From: an uncultured Pelagibacteraceae bacterium
GTDB taxonomy: Bacteria > Pseudomonadota > Alphaproteobacteria > Pelagibacterales > Pelagibacteraceae
DNA: 64,000 nucleotides
Direction of reading: 5' to 3'
Assembly: GCA_902581775.1 (NCBI GenBank)
Contig: CACHPJ010000001.1
Location: 26,715 to 90,714, forward strand
Under the pieces are notes generated by a model. It was not told where the DNA came from. It ran no database searches and was given only the letters and a program-made list of their open reading frames with translations. Position numbers and translations under genes: made by a program. Positions 37,010 through 45,956 of this stretch are shown here, piece after piece (the stretch's first letter is position 1; each line of letters starts with the position of its first letter).

Positions 37010-39067
37010 ATGTCAGAATTTTTATTTGAACTTTACAGCGAAGAAATACCATCGAATTTACAAATAGCTGCCAGAAAAGAGATAAAAGAAAAACTTGAAA
37101 AATCTCTAAAAGAGTCTGGCGTCGAAATAAAAGAGATTAATGCTTATTCTACTCCTACCAGGCTAACAATTCATATAGAAAATTTACCTTTAAAGATTGT
37201 AATACCGTCAAAAGAAATTAGAGGCCCAAAGGTTGGAGTAATTGAGGATATTCTCAATAATTTTCTAAGAGCTAACAAATCAAATAAGAAAAACCTATTT
37301 GAAAAAGATACTGATAAAGGTAAATTCTTTTTTTTAAAAACTAGCAAATCAGAGATAGAAGTAGAAAATTTAATAGTAAAAAATTTATTAAATATTATTT
37401 CTTCGGTAAAATGGAAGAAATCTATGAGGTGGTCAGATACTGATTTAATTTGGGCACGACCTTTGAGATCAATATTTGCAATATTTAATAAAAACTTACT
37501 TAAATTTAATTATGGCCATTTAAAATCTAATAATAATATTATAGTCGAGAAAGATCTTGCTAAAACAGTTAAAAAAATCAACTCATTTAAAGACTATAAA
37601 AAGTTTATGAAAAATCAAAATTTAGTCTTCGATCACAATGAAAGAAAAAAGATAATTCTAAAAAAATTTAATCAAATTTGTTTTAAGAACAACTTTTCAG
37701 AAAAATTTAATTCTTTTATACTGGAAGAAGTAGTAAATTTAGTAGACAATCCCAACGTTTTTCTTGTTAGCTTTGATAAAAAATATCTAGATATTCCAAA
37801 AGAAATAATTATTTCAACTTTACAAGGCCATCAAAGATATTTTCCTTTATTCGATCAAAAAAATCAAATCACAAATAATTTTTTTGTGGTATCAAATAAA
37901 TCTGATAAAAATAATATAATTAAAGACGGAAATAAAAAAGTTGTAGAAGCTAGACTTTCGGATGCCATGTTCTTTTGGGAAAGAGATAAATCTAAAAATT
38001 TAATAAAACAAATTTCTAAATTAAAAGAAATAACTTTTTATGAAAAATTAGGAACTGTTTATGACAAGTCTATTCGATTAAAAAAACTTGGAGGGTTTTT
38101 ATCAGATGAATTCAATATAAATAAAGAAAAGGTTGAAATTGCAGCATCAATATCAAAATCAGATCTTTGTTCAGGACTAGTTGGTGAATTTCCAGATTTA
38201 CAAGGAAAGATGGGAAAATATTTTGCAATAGCCCAAGGCTTTGAAGAAGATGTTGCTAGAGCAATAAGTGATCATTATCTGCCTATAGGAAATGACTCTA
38301 TAATTCCCAAAAATCCTATAAGTTATACAATTTCAATAGTAGATAAATTAGATACTCTTGTCGGCTTTTTCTTAATAAATCAAAAACCAACAAGCTCTAA
38401 AGACCCGTTTGCTTTAAGAAGGTCTGCAATAGGATTATTGAAAGTTATTATTGAAAATAAATTAAATATTAGGTTGAAAGAATTAATAAATCTCAATGTT
38501 TCATTATTTAAAGATCAAGGGGTGGATGTTATAAATTCAGACATTGAATTAGAAATTTTGGAATTTTTAAAGGAAAGAATGAGAAATATTTTAAAAGAAG
38601 AAGATATTAAAATTGACATTATAGAAGCAGCTATAAGCTCTCACATTGGAGAAAATTTCTTAGAATTATTTAAAAAAAGCGTATTAATGAATAAATATAT
38701 AAATAAAGATATTGGAAAAAATGCTATTAGCTCCTACAAAAGGGCTTATAATATTATTGGTAATTTTGGAGAAAATATTCTGGGCAAACCCGACTCTGTT
38801 TTGTTTAGAAAAGATGAGGAAAAAAATTTATTTAATAAAATTAATGAAATTAGAAAAAATCAAGCTATGAAAGAGAGTGATAAAAACTATGAAAGTTTAC
38901 TTTTAAGCCTATCAGAGTTGAAACCATTCACAGATAATTTTTTTGATAATGTTGTCGTAAATGATGAGAATAAAGATATTAAGAATAATCGTTTAGAACT
39001 ATTACAGATGTTTTGCAATACTTTTAATAATTTTTTAAATTTTTCCAAATTAGAGGGGACACAATGA
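37010..39067 (+). CDS. glyS: glycyl-tRNA synthetase beta subunit
   Basis: A 685-residue GlyRS beta chain. The N-terminus FLFELYSEEIPSNLQIAARKE is diagnostic, followed by TPTRLTIHIENLP, RWSDTDLIWARPLRSI, GHQRYFPLFD and an HD-like central domain (IGNDSIIPKNPISYTISIVDKLDTL in pieces), then the tRNA-binding tail. It follows glyQ by three bases and overlaps ppdK by four. Both subunits are needed for activity. Confidence 0.97.
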   Translation: MSEFLFELYSEEIPSNLQIAARKEIKEKLEKSLKESGVEIKEINAYSTPTRLTIHIENLPLKIVIPSKEIRGPKVGVIEDILNNFLRANKSNKKNLFEKDTDKGKFFFLKTSKSEIEVENLIVKNLLNIISSVKWKKSMRWSDTDLIWARPLRSIFAIFNKNLLKFNYGHLKSNNNIIVEKDLAKTVKKINSFKDYKKFMKNQNLVFDHNERKKIILKKFNQICFKNNFSEKFNSFILEEVVNLVDNPNVFLVSFDKKYLDIPKEIIISTLQGHQRYFPLFDQKNQITNNFFVVSNKSDKNNIIKDGNKKVVEARLSDAMFFWERDKSKNLIKQISKLKEITFYEKLGTVYDKSIRLKKLGGFLSDEFNINKEKVEIAASISKSDLCSGLVGEFPDLQGKMGKYFAIAQGFEEDVARAISDHYLPIGNDSIIPKNPISYTISIVDKLDTLVGFFLINQKPTSSKDPFALRRSAIGLLKVIIENKLNIRLKELINLNVSLFKDQGVDVINSDIELEILEFLKERMRNILKEEDIKIDIIEAAISSHIGENFLELFKKSVLMNKYINKDIGKNAISSYKRAYNIIGNFGENILGKPDSVLFRKDEEKNLFNKINEIRKNQAMKESDKNYESLLLSLSELKPFTDNFFDNVVVNDENKDIKNNRLELLQMFCNTFNNFLNFSKLEGTQ

Positions 39068-41724
39068 AAAAACTACTTTTTAATTTTGAGGATAAATCTA
39101 TAAATAAACTTAAAAATAAGAAGAATGTTCTTGGTGGAAAAGGAGCAAATCTTGGAGAAATGGGACGCTTAGGCCTTCCAGTTCCTCCGGGTTTTACAAT
39201 TTCAACACTTGTTTGTGATATGTTTTACAAAAATAAAAAAAAACTACCAAAAGAAATCATTAAAAATATTGACCAAGAATTAAAAAAAATTGAGAAAAAA
39301 ACTAATAAATTTTTCGGCGATCTTGAAAATCCTTTACTAGTTTCAGTTAGATCTGGTGCAAGAATTTCCATGCCTGGAATGATGGATACAATTCTTAACC
39401 TAGGATTAAATGATAAAACAGTTGAAGCACTCAAAAACAAAACATCCAATGGTAGATTTGCTAAAGATAGTTATAGGCGATTTATCCAAATGTATAGTGG
39501 AGTTGTTTTAGGTATAGAAAATCATTTGTTTGAAGAGTTAATTGATAATTACAAACTTACAAAAGGAGTATTGTTAGATACTGATTTAGACGAGAATGAT
39601 TGGGACGGATTAATAAAAAACTTCAAAGAATTAGTTAAAAAAGAAAAGAAAAAAAATTTTCCTCAAGATGTTAAAGAACAACTTCAAGGTGCAATTAATG
39701 CAGTTTTTTTATCTTGGCAGAGTCAAAGAGCAAAAACATATCGCAAATTAAATTATATCCCAGATCATTGGGGAACCGCAGTAAATGTTCAAGCAATGGT
39801 TTTTGGTAATATGGGCTCAGATTGTTCAACTGGTGTTGCTTTTACTAGGAACCCTTCTAATGGAGATAAATCATTTTTTGGAGAATTTTTAATAAACGCT
39901 CAAGGTGAAGATGTAGTAGCAGGAACCCGGACTCCTCAATATATTACAAAAAAAGCTAAAAAAGATGCAGGAGCCGATGAGCTTTCTATGGAGGAAGTAA
40001 TGCCAAAAGTTTTTAAACAATTATCTAAAGTTTTTTTAAAGTTGGAAAATCATTATAGAGACATGCAAGATATTGAATTCACTGTTGAAAATAATAAATT
40101 GTGGATGTTGCAAACAAGATCAGGAAAAAGAACAGCTAAAGCAGCAATTAAAATAGCGGTTGACATGGTCAAAGAAAAATTAATATCAAAGAAAGAGGCA
40201 TTATTAAGAATTGATCCAAATACATTAGATACTTTATTGCACCCAACTTTAAACGATAAAGTAAAAAAAGAGATTATCGCGTCTGGATTGCCTGCATCAC
40301 CAGGAGCTGCAAGTGGTAAAGTTGTTTTTACTGCAGATGAAGCTGAGAGACTGAGTGGGATGATGCAAGATACAATATTAGTTAGATTAGAAACATCTCC
40401 GGAGGATATACATGGAATGCATGCCGCAAAGGGTATTTTAACAGCTAGAGGAGGTATGACAAGCCATGCAGCTGTAGTCGCAAGAGGAATGGGCAGACCC
40501 TGCGTTTCCGGTTCTAGTGAAATTACAATTGATTACGACTCTAAACAATTTAAAGCTGGAGATGTAATAATTAAAGAGGGTGATATTATCACAATAGACG
40601 GTGGAAGTGGTAAAGTTATGAAAGGTTTAATACCAACTGTACAGCCTGAAATATCTGGATATTTTTCAACTATAATGAAGTGGGCAGACCAATTTAGAAA
40701 ATTGAAAATAAGAACTAATGCTGAGACGGAAGCTGACAGTAAAACAGCAAGAGAATTTGGTGCTGAAGGTATAGGACTGTGTAGAACAGAACATATGTTT
40801 TTCGATGAAGAAAGAATTTTATCAGTTAGACAAATGATATTATCTAAATCCAAAGAAGATCGTAACAATGCTTTAGAAAAACTTCTTCCTCATCAAAGAA
40901 ATGATTTCAAGAAGATTTTTAGAGTAATGTCTGATCTTCCAGTAACTGTAAGACTTTTAGATCCTCCATTACATGAATTTTTACCAAAAGCTGAAAAAGA
41001 TATAGAGGAAGTTGCTAGATCTCTAAACTTAGCTGCAAAAGAAATTAAAGATAGAATATCTGAATTACATGAGGAAAACCCTATGCTGGGTCATCGAGGT
41101 TGTAGATTAGGGATCTCTTTTCCAGAAATTTACGAGATGCAATGTAGAGCTATTTTTGAAGCAATAGTTGAGCTAAAAAAAGAAAAAATTAAATCTGCGT
41201 TTGTGGAAATAATGATACCCCTAGTATCAACAGAGTCAGAATTAAGAATATTAAGAACTTTAGTTAATAAAATTGCAAAAGAGGTAGAAAAAGAAAATAA
41301 AATAAAATTGGAATTTATTGTTGGTACAATGATCGAATTACCTCGAGCAGCCCTTCAAGCTAAATCTATTTCTAAACACGCTGATTTCTTTAGTTTTGGT
41401 ACTAATGATCTTACTCAAACTACCTTTGGTATTAGCCGTGATGACTCAGGGAAATTTTTAAATGATTATATAGATAATAAAATTTTTGAAGTTGATCCCT
41501 TCGTAAGCATTGATCAAAGTGGAGTAGGTGAACTTGTAGAAATAGCCTCTTCCAGAGGAAGAAAGACTAATAAAAATATTAAGTTAGGTATTTGCGGTGA
41601 ACACGGTGGCGATCCAAAGAGTATTGAGTTTTGTTCTAGAACAGGACTAAATTATGTTTCTTGCTCTCCATTCAGAGTGCCAGTAGCAAGATTAGCTGCT
41701 GCTCAAGCTGAGCTTTCAAAATAA
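39064..41724 (+). CDS. ppdK: pyruvate, phosphate dikinase
   Basis: An 886-residue enzyme interconverting pyruvate, ATP and phosphate with PEP, AMP and pyrophosphate. The N-terminal ATP-grasp region has GGKGANLGEMGRLGLPVPPG. The phosphohistidine loop is LTARGGMTSHAAVVARGMG. The C-terminal PEP/pyruvate barrel has GTNDLTQTTFGISRDD and GICGEHGGDP. With pgk and aldolase it offers reversible lower glycolysis or gluconeogenesis without pyruvate kinase. It overlaps glyS by four bases. Confidence 0.98.
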   Translation: MKKLLFNFEDKSINKLKNKKNVLGGKGANLGEMGRLGLPVPPGFTISTLVCDMFYKNKKKLPKEIIKNIDQELKKIEKKTNKFFGDLENPLLVSVRSGARISMPGMMDTILNLGLNDKTVEALKNKTSNGRFAKDSYRRFIQMYSGVVLGIENHLFEELIDNYKLTKGVLLDTDLDENDWDGLIKNFKELVKKEKKKNFPQDVKEQLQGAINAVFLSWQSQRAKTYRKLNYIPDHWGTAVNVQAMVFGNMGSDCSTGVAFTRNPSNGDKSFFGEFLINAQGEDVVAGTRTPQYITKKAKKDAGADELSMEEVMPKVFKQLSKVFLKLENHYRDMQDIEFTVENNKLWMLQTRSGKRTAKAAIKIAVDMVKEKLISKKEALLRIDPNTLDTLLHPTLNDKVKKEIIASGLPASPGAASGKVVFTADEAERLSGMMQDTILVRLETSPEDIHGMHAAKGILTARGGMTSHAAVVARGMGRPCVSGSSEITIDYDSKQFKAGDVIIKEGDIITIDGGSGKVMKGLIPTVQPEISGYFSTIMKWADQFRKLKIRTNAETEADSKTAREFGAEGIGLCRTEHMFFDEERILSVRQMILSKSKEDRNNALEKLLPHQRNDFKKIFRVMSDLPVTVRLLDPPLHEFLPKAEKDIEEVARSLNLAAKEIKDRISELHEENPMLGHRGCRLGISFPEIYEMQCRAIFEAIVELKKEKIKSAFVEIMIPLVSTESELRILRTLVNKIAKEVEKENKIKLEFIVGTMIELPRAALQAKSISKHADFFSFGTNDLTQTTFGISRDDSGKFLNDYIDNKIFEVDPFVSIDQSGVGELVEIASSRGRKTNKNIKLGICGEHGGDPKSIEFCSRTGLNYVSCSPFRVPVARLAAAQAELSK

Positions 41725-41766
41725 TCATACATTATAATCAATGCCTTTGGAACACAAAATAAAAGT

Positions 41767-41797
41767 AATGATATGAATTCATCTTTACTATCATTTT
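41767..41797. terminator. weak hairpin between ppdK and nadC
   Basis: AATGATA (41767-41773) pairs with TATCATT (41789-41795), enclosing a TGAATTCA palindrome, and is followed by four T on the plus strand. It lies in the 89-base gap between convergent stop codons. The stem is A+T-rich and short, so it is only a tentative terminator. Confidence 0.3.
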
Positions 41798-41813
41798 CTT
41801 ACAACAAAAAATT

Positions 41814-42659
41814 CTAATTAGTTATCAAACTACTATCAAAAGATTTAGCACTATGGGTAATTGCACCAACTGAAATCCTATTTATTCCAGTTCTAGCTAT
41901 TTTTCTTATATTTCCTAAATTAGCGTTGCCAGAATACTCAGTTTCGTATTTTCTATTACAAATTTTAAGACATTTTTTTAGTTGAACAATATTCATATTG
42001 TCAAATAGAACTCTTTTGAATTTTAGTCCCAATATTTTTTTTAATTGTTTCACGTTTTCAATTTCAACCGTAACAACTTTTTTAGATTTAGAGGCTCTAG
42101 AAACAAGTTTTTTCAAATCTTTAGCAGCCTTTATATGATTATCTTTTATTAAAATTTCATCGCTTAAATTATACCTATGATTAAAACCCCCACCTTGTTT
42201 GACTGCATATTTTTCTAATAACCTTAAATTTGGAGTTGTTTTTCTTGTACAACAAATTTTAGTTTTTTTGCCAACTTTTTTAACAAAATTATTAGTTGTA
42301 GTTGCTATTCCTGAGGCATGGTTTAAAAAATTTAAAGCCGTTCTTTCAGCTGTAAGTATAGTTTTTGTATTTGCTAAAATTTCAGCTATAACTTTATTTT
42401 TTTTGATAAACTTACCATCTTTTATTTTAGATTTAAAAATTGACTCTTTTCCAATCAATTTAAACGCTTGTTTACAAAATTCTATCCCTGCTATTACTCC
42501 ATTCTGCTTGGCTATTATTTTGGCTGTAATTTTTTTATTACTAAATTTTACAAGTCTAGTAGTGATATCACCCATTGGCTTGAGATCTTCCTTTAAGGCT
42601 TTTTTAACTACAGAATTAATATACTTATGATTTATTTTTTGCACTGATCTAACGACCAA
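41814..42659 (-). CDS. nadC: nicotinate-nucleotide diphosphorylase (carboxylating)
   Basis: A 281-residue quinolinate phosphoribosyltransferase: quinolinate plus PRPP gives nicotinate mononucleotide. Visible are LKPMGDITTRL, TAERTALNFLNHASGIAT, CTRKTTPNLRLLEKYAVKQGG and RYNLSDEILIKDNHI. Its start overlaps nadA by 11 bases, so NadA product passes straight to it. The third gene, nadB, is not adjacent. Confidence 0.97.
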   Translation of the reverse strand: MVVRSVQKINHKYINSVVKKALKEDLKPMGDITTRLVKFSNKKITAKIIAKQNGVIAGIEFCKQAFKLIGKESIFKSKIKDGKFIKKNKVIAEILANTKTILTAERTALNFLNHASGIATTTNNFVKKVGKKTKICCTRKTTPNLRLLEKYAVKQGGGFNHRYNLSDEILIKDNHIKAAKDLKKLVSRASKSKKVVTVEIENVKQLKKILGLKFKRVLFDNMNIVQLKKCLKICNRKYETEYSGNANLGNIRKIARTGINRISVGAITHSAKSFDSSLITN

Positions 42660-43638
42660 TTTCAGTCATTCTAATTACAGATTTTCTAGCAGCTTCAATT
42701 GTTTTATCATCTAATAATATTTCATTTGTTTCATTTTCTAAACAATCAAGTATTTTCTTTAAATCTATTTTCTTCATGTAAGGGCATAGGTTACAAGGTT
42801 TAATGAAACTAACATTTGGATTGTCTGCTTCAACATTATCGCTCATCGAACATTCAGTTACCAACATAACCTTTTTTGGTTGCTTATCTTTTACATAATT
42901 TATCATTCCAGAAGTTGACCCTGTAAAATCGGATGCTTTAATCACATCTGGAGGACACTCTGGGTGAGCAATTACTTTAATTCCTGGATTTTGTTTCTTA
43001 ATATCTTCGATTTCTTTTGCACTAAATTGTTCATGAACTATACATGTCCCTTTCCATGAAATAATTTTTACTTTTGTATTTTTTGAAACATAGTCAGCTA
43101 AATATTGATCTGGCAAAAAAATTACTCTATCGACATTTAAAGACTCCACAACTTTTACAGCATTAGCAGAGGTACAACACACGTCAGTCTCTGCTTTAAC
43201 ATCTGCAGATGTATTTACATACGAAACCACAGGTACTCCAGGATACTTTTGTTTTAACATTCTTACATCTTCTCCAGATATTGATGTAGATAGTGAACAA
43301 CCAGCTTTCATATCTGGTAGAAAAACCTTTTTGTTTGGGCTCATAAGTTTTGCTGTTTCAGCCATAAAATGAACTCCACACATAATTATTTTATCTGCTG
43401 TAGTTTTTGAAGCTTCTACCGCAAGCGCCAGAGAGTCTGCTGCAATATCAGCCACTCCATGATAAATTTCTGGCGTCTGATAATTATGAGCTAAAATTAT
43501 AGTGTTTTTTTCTTTTTTGAGTTTATTTATTTTTTCTATAAGAGGCTGATGTATCTTCCATTCGACATCTGGCACAAATTTTGAGATTTTTTTATAGATC
43601 TCTTCGGAACTTTTTATATTTTCTTGCTGTACAGACAT
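42649..43638 (-). CDS. nadA: quinolinate synthase
   Basis: A 329-residue [4Fe-4S] enzyme condensing iminoaspartate with DHAP. Three cysteine-bearing motifs are visible: MKAGCSLS (C114), TDVCCTSANAV and the C-terminal CNLCPYMK. The N-terminal LAHNYQTPEIYHGVADIAADSL and the ECSMSDNVE segment also fit. It is the first gene of nadA-nadC, transcribed away from tRNA-Leu. Confidence 0.97.
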   Translation of the reverse strand: MSVQQENIKSSEEIYKKISKFVPDVEWKIHQPLIEKINKLKKEKNTIILAHNYQTPEIYHGVADIAADSLALAVEASKTTADKIIMCGVHFMAETAKLMSPNKKVFLPDMKAGCSLSTSISGEDVRMLKQKYPGVPVVSYVNTSADVKAETDVCCTSANAVKVVESLNVDRVIFLPDQYLADYVSKNTKVKIISWKGTCIVHEQFSAKEIEDIKKQNPGIKVIAHPECPPDVIKASDFTGSTSGMINYVKDKQPKKVMLVTECSMSDNVEADNPNVSFIKPCNLCPYMKKIDLKKILDCLENETNEILLDDKTIEAARKSVIRMTEIGR

Positions 43639-43699
43639 ACTAATTCTATTCTATCAACTTGAACAATAATTGTCATTCATTTATTGTCGCATTATATAT

Positions 43700-43781
43700 G
43701 CGGTCGTGCTGAAATTGGTAGACAGGCACGCTTGAGGGGCGTGTGGGTTTTCCCGTGAGAGTTCGATTCTCTCCGACCGCA
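43700..43781 (+). tRNA. tRNA-Leu (GAG)
   Basis: An 82-base class II tRNA without an encoded CCA. The acceptor stem GCGGTCG pairs with CGACCGC, and the anticodon stem-loop CACGC-TTGAGGG-GCGTG carries GAG. A long variable arm (TGGGTTTTCCCG) and the T loop GTTCGATTC are present. Its 3' end is 15 bases from the stop of the minus-strand MBL-fold gene, the edge of an accessory island. Confidence 0.93.
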
Positions 43782-43795
43782 CATTAATGACTTTA

Positions 43796-45082
43796 TCAAA
43801 AAGGTAAATTGTATATCCACATCCAAAATTTATCTTCATTACGCGATAATTCTTTAGAGTCCCTTTGACATGTAATTGCTCCATTGTGGAAAGTCATAAA
43901 ATTCATTGGATATTTTTTCTTTATAAGGTTTGCTATTTTATAAAATTCAGTGAAAATTATTAATTTTGGAATGTAAAGTTTATTTTTTGGTATATTCTCT
44001 ATTATTTTTTTACTACCGAAGTTTACTAAAAAAGAGGTTTCCTTTTGATCTTTATATTTTATTAAAAAAAGAACGGTAAAATTATATTTATTAATTTTTT
44101 TTAAACCATTCTTAATTTTATTTATGAAAGAATTTATTACTGGCTTTTTTTCTAAGCTTTCTAAAATCATTTCATTTTTCTGATATTTGGAGAAGCTATA
44201 GTTTGTTTTTTTTTTGAATTTATCAAATTCTCTAGAATTGAATTTATATTTAGATATTTTTTTTTGAATTTTATTATCTTCTCTAAAGTTTAAATAGTCC
44301 CCTGGCGATAATATTAAAGATTTTGTTTTAAAATTTTTTCTTTCAATAAATTTTTGAAAGTCTTTTTTATTATTATTATGAATAAAGTTTGCATAAAAAT
44401 TTTTTCCTAAAGTTGCTATATCAGTTGCATAGGGGACTAAGTAATCAGGTTTTAAGCTTTTAACTAAATCGTAACAATATTTAATTGATGAATTTTTTTT
44501 CTTTTCACCTAGTTTGATCATTTCCTCTTTTCTCATTTTGTAAAATGCTGGAAATATTCCAGTTAAATAAGGCATCATAAAAGCGACATCAATTTTTCCT
44601 AGTTTTGAAATCCTTCTCGCTTCCTTTATTGACATGATATTATCAGTTTGAAAGAAACAGGTCCTATTTTTAAATCTTAATTTTAAAGAGCTATCTATGT
44701 TACCTTTATCATTAAGAAACATCTGAAAACTCAATTCTTTATCAAATTTAAAAATTTCGTTGTGATTTAAATATTTAATTTTTTTAAATTTTGCTTTTAA
44801 ACTATCTTTCCACCACTTTTCTTTGAAGTTTGGAGCAATTATTAATTTTTCAAACCATTTTTTTGGAAACTTTTTAATAGTTTCATTATTGAAATGATCA
44901 TCGTGTCCGTGAGAAAAATATATTATATCTGGAGTAGGTAAGTTTTGAGGAGTGAAATTGTGGGTTGGAAAATGCCAAAGACTCCCTCCCCATGAAGGTC
45001 CAACTAACCATGGATCTGTTAAAATTTTTAATTTATTAATCTCAACCATGACACAAGCGTGTGTTATATAAGTTATTTTCAT
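43796..45082 (-). CDS. metallo-beta-lactamase fold protein, CMAH-like
   Basis: A 428-residue protein with an N-terminal MBL domain. The opening ITHACVMVEI, the DPWLVGPSWGGSLWHFP strand and the metal motif SHGHDDHF are followed by more ligands downstream. The N-terminal pattern recalls the iron/MBL portion of CMP-N-acetylneuraminate hydroxylase and UlaG-like lactonases. The C-terminal 180 residues are not recognised. It lies four bases after the CmoA-like gene on the same strand, so the two are co-expressed. A role in modifying a nucleotide sugar is conceivable but unproven. Confidence 0.72.
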   Translation of the reverse strand: MKITYITHACVMVEINKLKILTDPWLVGPSWGGSLWHFPTHNFTPQNLPTPDIIYFSHGHDDHFNNETIKKFPKKWFEKLIIAPNFKEKWWKDSLKAKFKKIKYLNHNEIFKFDKELSFQMFLNDKGNIDSSLKLRFKNRTCFFQTDNIMSIKEARRISKLGKIDVAFMMPYLTGIFPAFYKMRKEEMIKLGEKKKNSSIKYCYDLVKSLKPDYLVPYATDIATLGKNFYANFIHNNNKKDFQKFIERKNFKTKSLILSPGDYLNFREDNKIQKKISKYKFNSREFDKFKKKTNYSFSKYQKNEMILESLEKKPVINSFINKIKNGLKKINKYNFTVLFLIKYKDQKETSFLVNFGSKKIIENIPKNKLYIPKLIIFTEFYKIANLIKKKYPMNFMTFHNGAITCQRDSKELSRNEDKFWMWIYNLPF

Positions 45083-45086
45083 GATA

Positions 45087-45812
45087 TTATTTTATTGCTA
45101 TAAAACCTTCGAAACAAATATGTTTCATTATTGTCATACAATCTTTAAATTTAGCTCGTTTGAGTAATCTAAAATTTTCAGCACTTGTAAAAGGTTCTAA
45201 CACACCTCGTAAACTACTTGTCTTGCCGAGAATTGACGCAGGGGAATACTTTTTTGACAATTTATAATCATTGTATAATTGAACCGCAATGTCCTGGAAT
45301 CTGGAATCAGGAGCTCTAACCTTCTCAAAAAAAATGAAAGCACCGCCCCAATTAAGAGAATTATAAATTTTGTTGAATATAATTTGTCTTTCTTTCGGCC
45401 TTATAAATTGAATCGTGTAATAACAAATAATAAGGTCAGATTTTTTTAATTTAATTTTTTTTAAATCCGCATTAATAAATTTAATATTTTTTTTTCCTTT
45501 TGATCTTCGTTTAGATTCTTTGATCATAGAGTTTTCAATATCAATTCCAAAATATTTGATCTTTTCTTTGAAATAATTTTTTTTAGTTATCTTTTCTAAC
45601 AATGAACCAGTCGAACAGCCTAAATCATAACAAATAGAATTATCATTTAAAAAAAAGGTACTCAATTCAGTAATAATATTATGCCCCTCTTCATAAAAAG
45701 GCACTGACTTCGAAACATGTTTATCAAATGTTTTTGAAATATTTTTAAAACTCCATCCAGAGATATTACTTGACAATGAGTCTCCTACTAAAATTTTTCT
45801 TTTTTTTCTCAT
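45087..45812 (-). CDS. CmoA-like SAM-dependent methyltransferase
   Basis: A 241-residue class I methyltransferase whose architecture follows CmoA (carboxy-SAM synthase). It shows FDKHVSKSVPFYEEGHNII, motif I CYDLGCSTGSLLEK (61-74), IQFIRPKERQIIFNKIYNSL (134-153), GGAFIFFEK and a closing HICFEGFIAIK. The position of the CmoA carboxylate-binding arginine (E. coli R199, from memory) is Thr198 here. No cmoB is nearby. It is therefore more likely an accessory methyltransferase of the surface island than the tRNA enzyme. Confidence 0.75.
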   Translation of the reverse strand: MRKKRKILVGDSLSSNISGWSFKNISKTFDKHVSKSVPFYEEGHNIITELSTFFLNDNSICYDLGCSTGSLLEKITKKNYFKEKIKYFGIDIENSMIKESKRRSKGKKNIKFINADLKKIKLKKSDLIICYYTIQFIRPKERQIIFNKIYNSLNWGGAFIFFEKVRAPDSRFQDIAVQLYNDYKLSKKYSPASILGKTSSLRGVLEPFTSAENFRLLKRAKFKDCMTIMKHICFEGFIAIK

Positions 45813-45845
45813 AATTAATTTTCTTTATAAATTAATTTTGATTAT

Positions 45846-45862
45846 TGTTCAAGTATTGAACA
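45846..45862. promoter_or_regulatory. 17-base perfect dyad in the divergent island promoter
   Basis: TGTTCAA-GTA-TTGAACA lies in the 144-base gap between the divergent CmoA-like and acyltransferase genes. Its symmetry and placement suit a repressor site controlling one or both genes. No regulator gene lies beside it. Confidence 0.4.
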
Positions 45863-45956
45863 CTATTGAAAACCTTTGTAAATATTGTTTCAAGCTTAAT
45901 TCATTGTTTGAAAATACTCAAATAAATGTTTAGAAAGTTAATTATTAACTTTAATC

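Noticed and set aside
43681..43884. Minus-strand open frame across tRNA-Leu
   Set aside because: It reads through the tRNA gene and into the MBL gene in another frame; shadow only.
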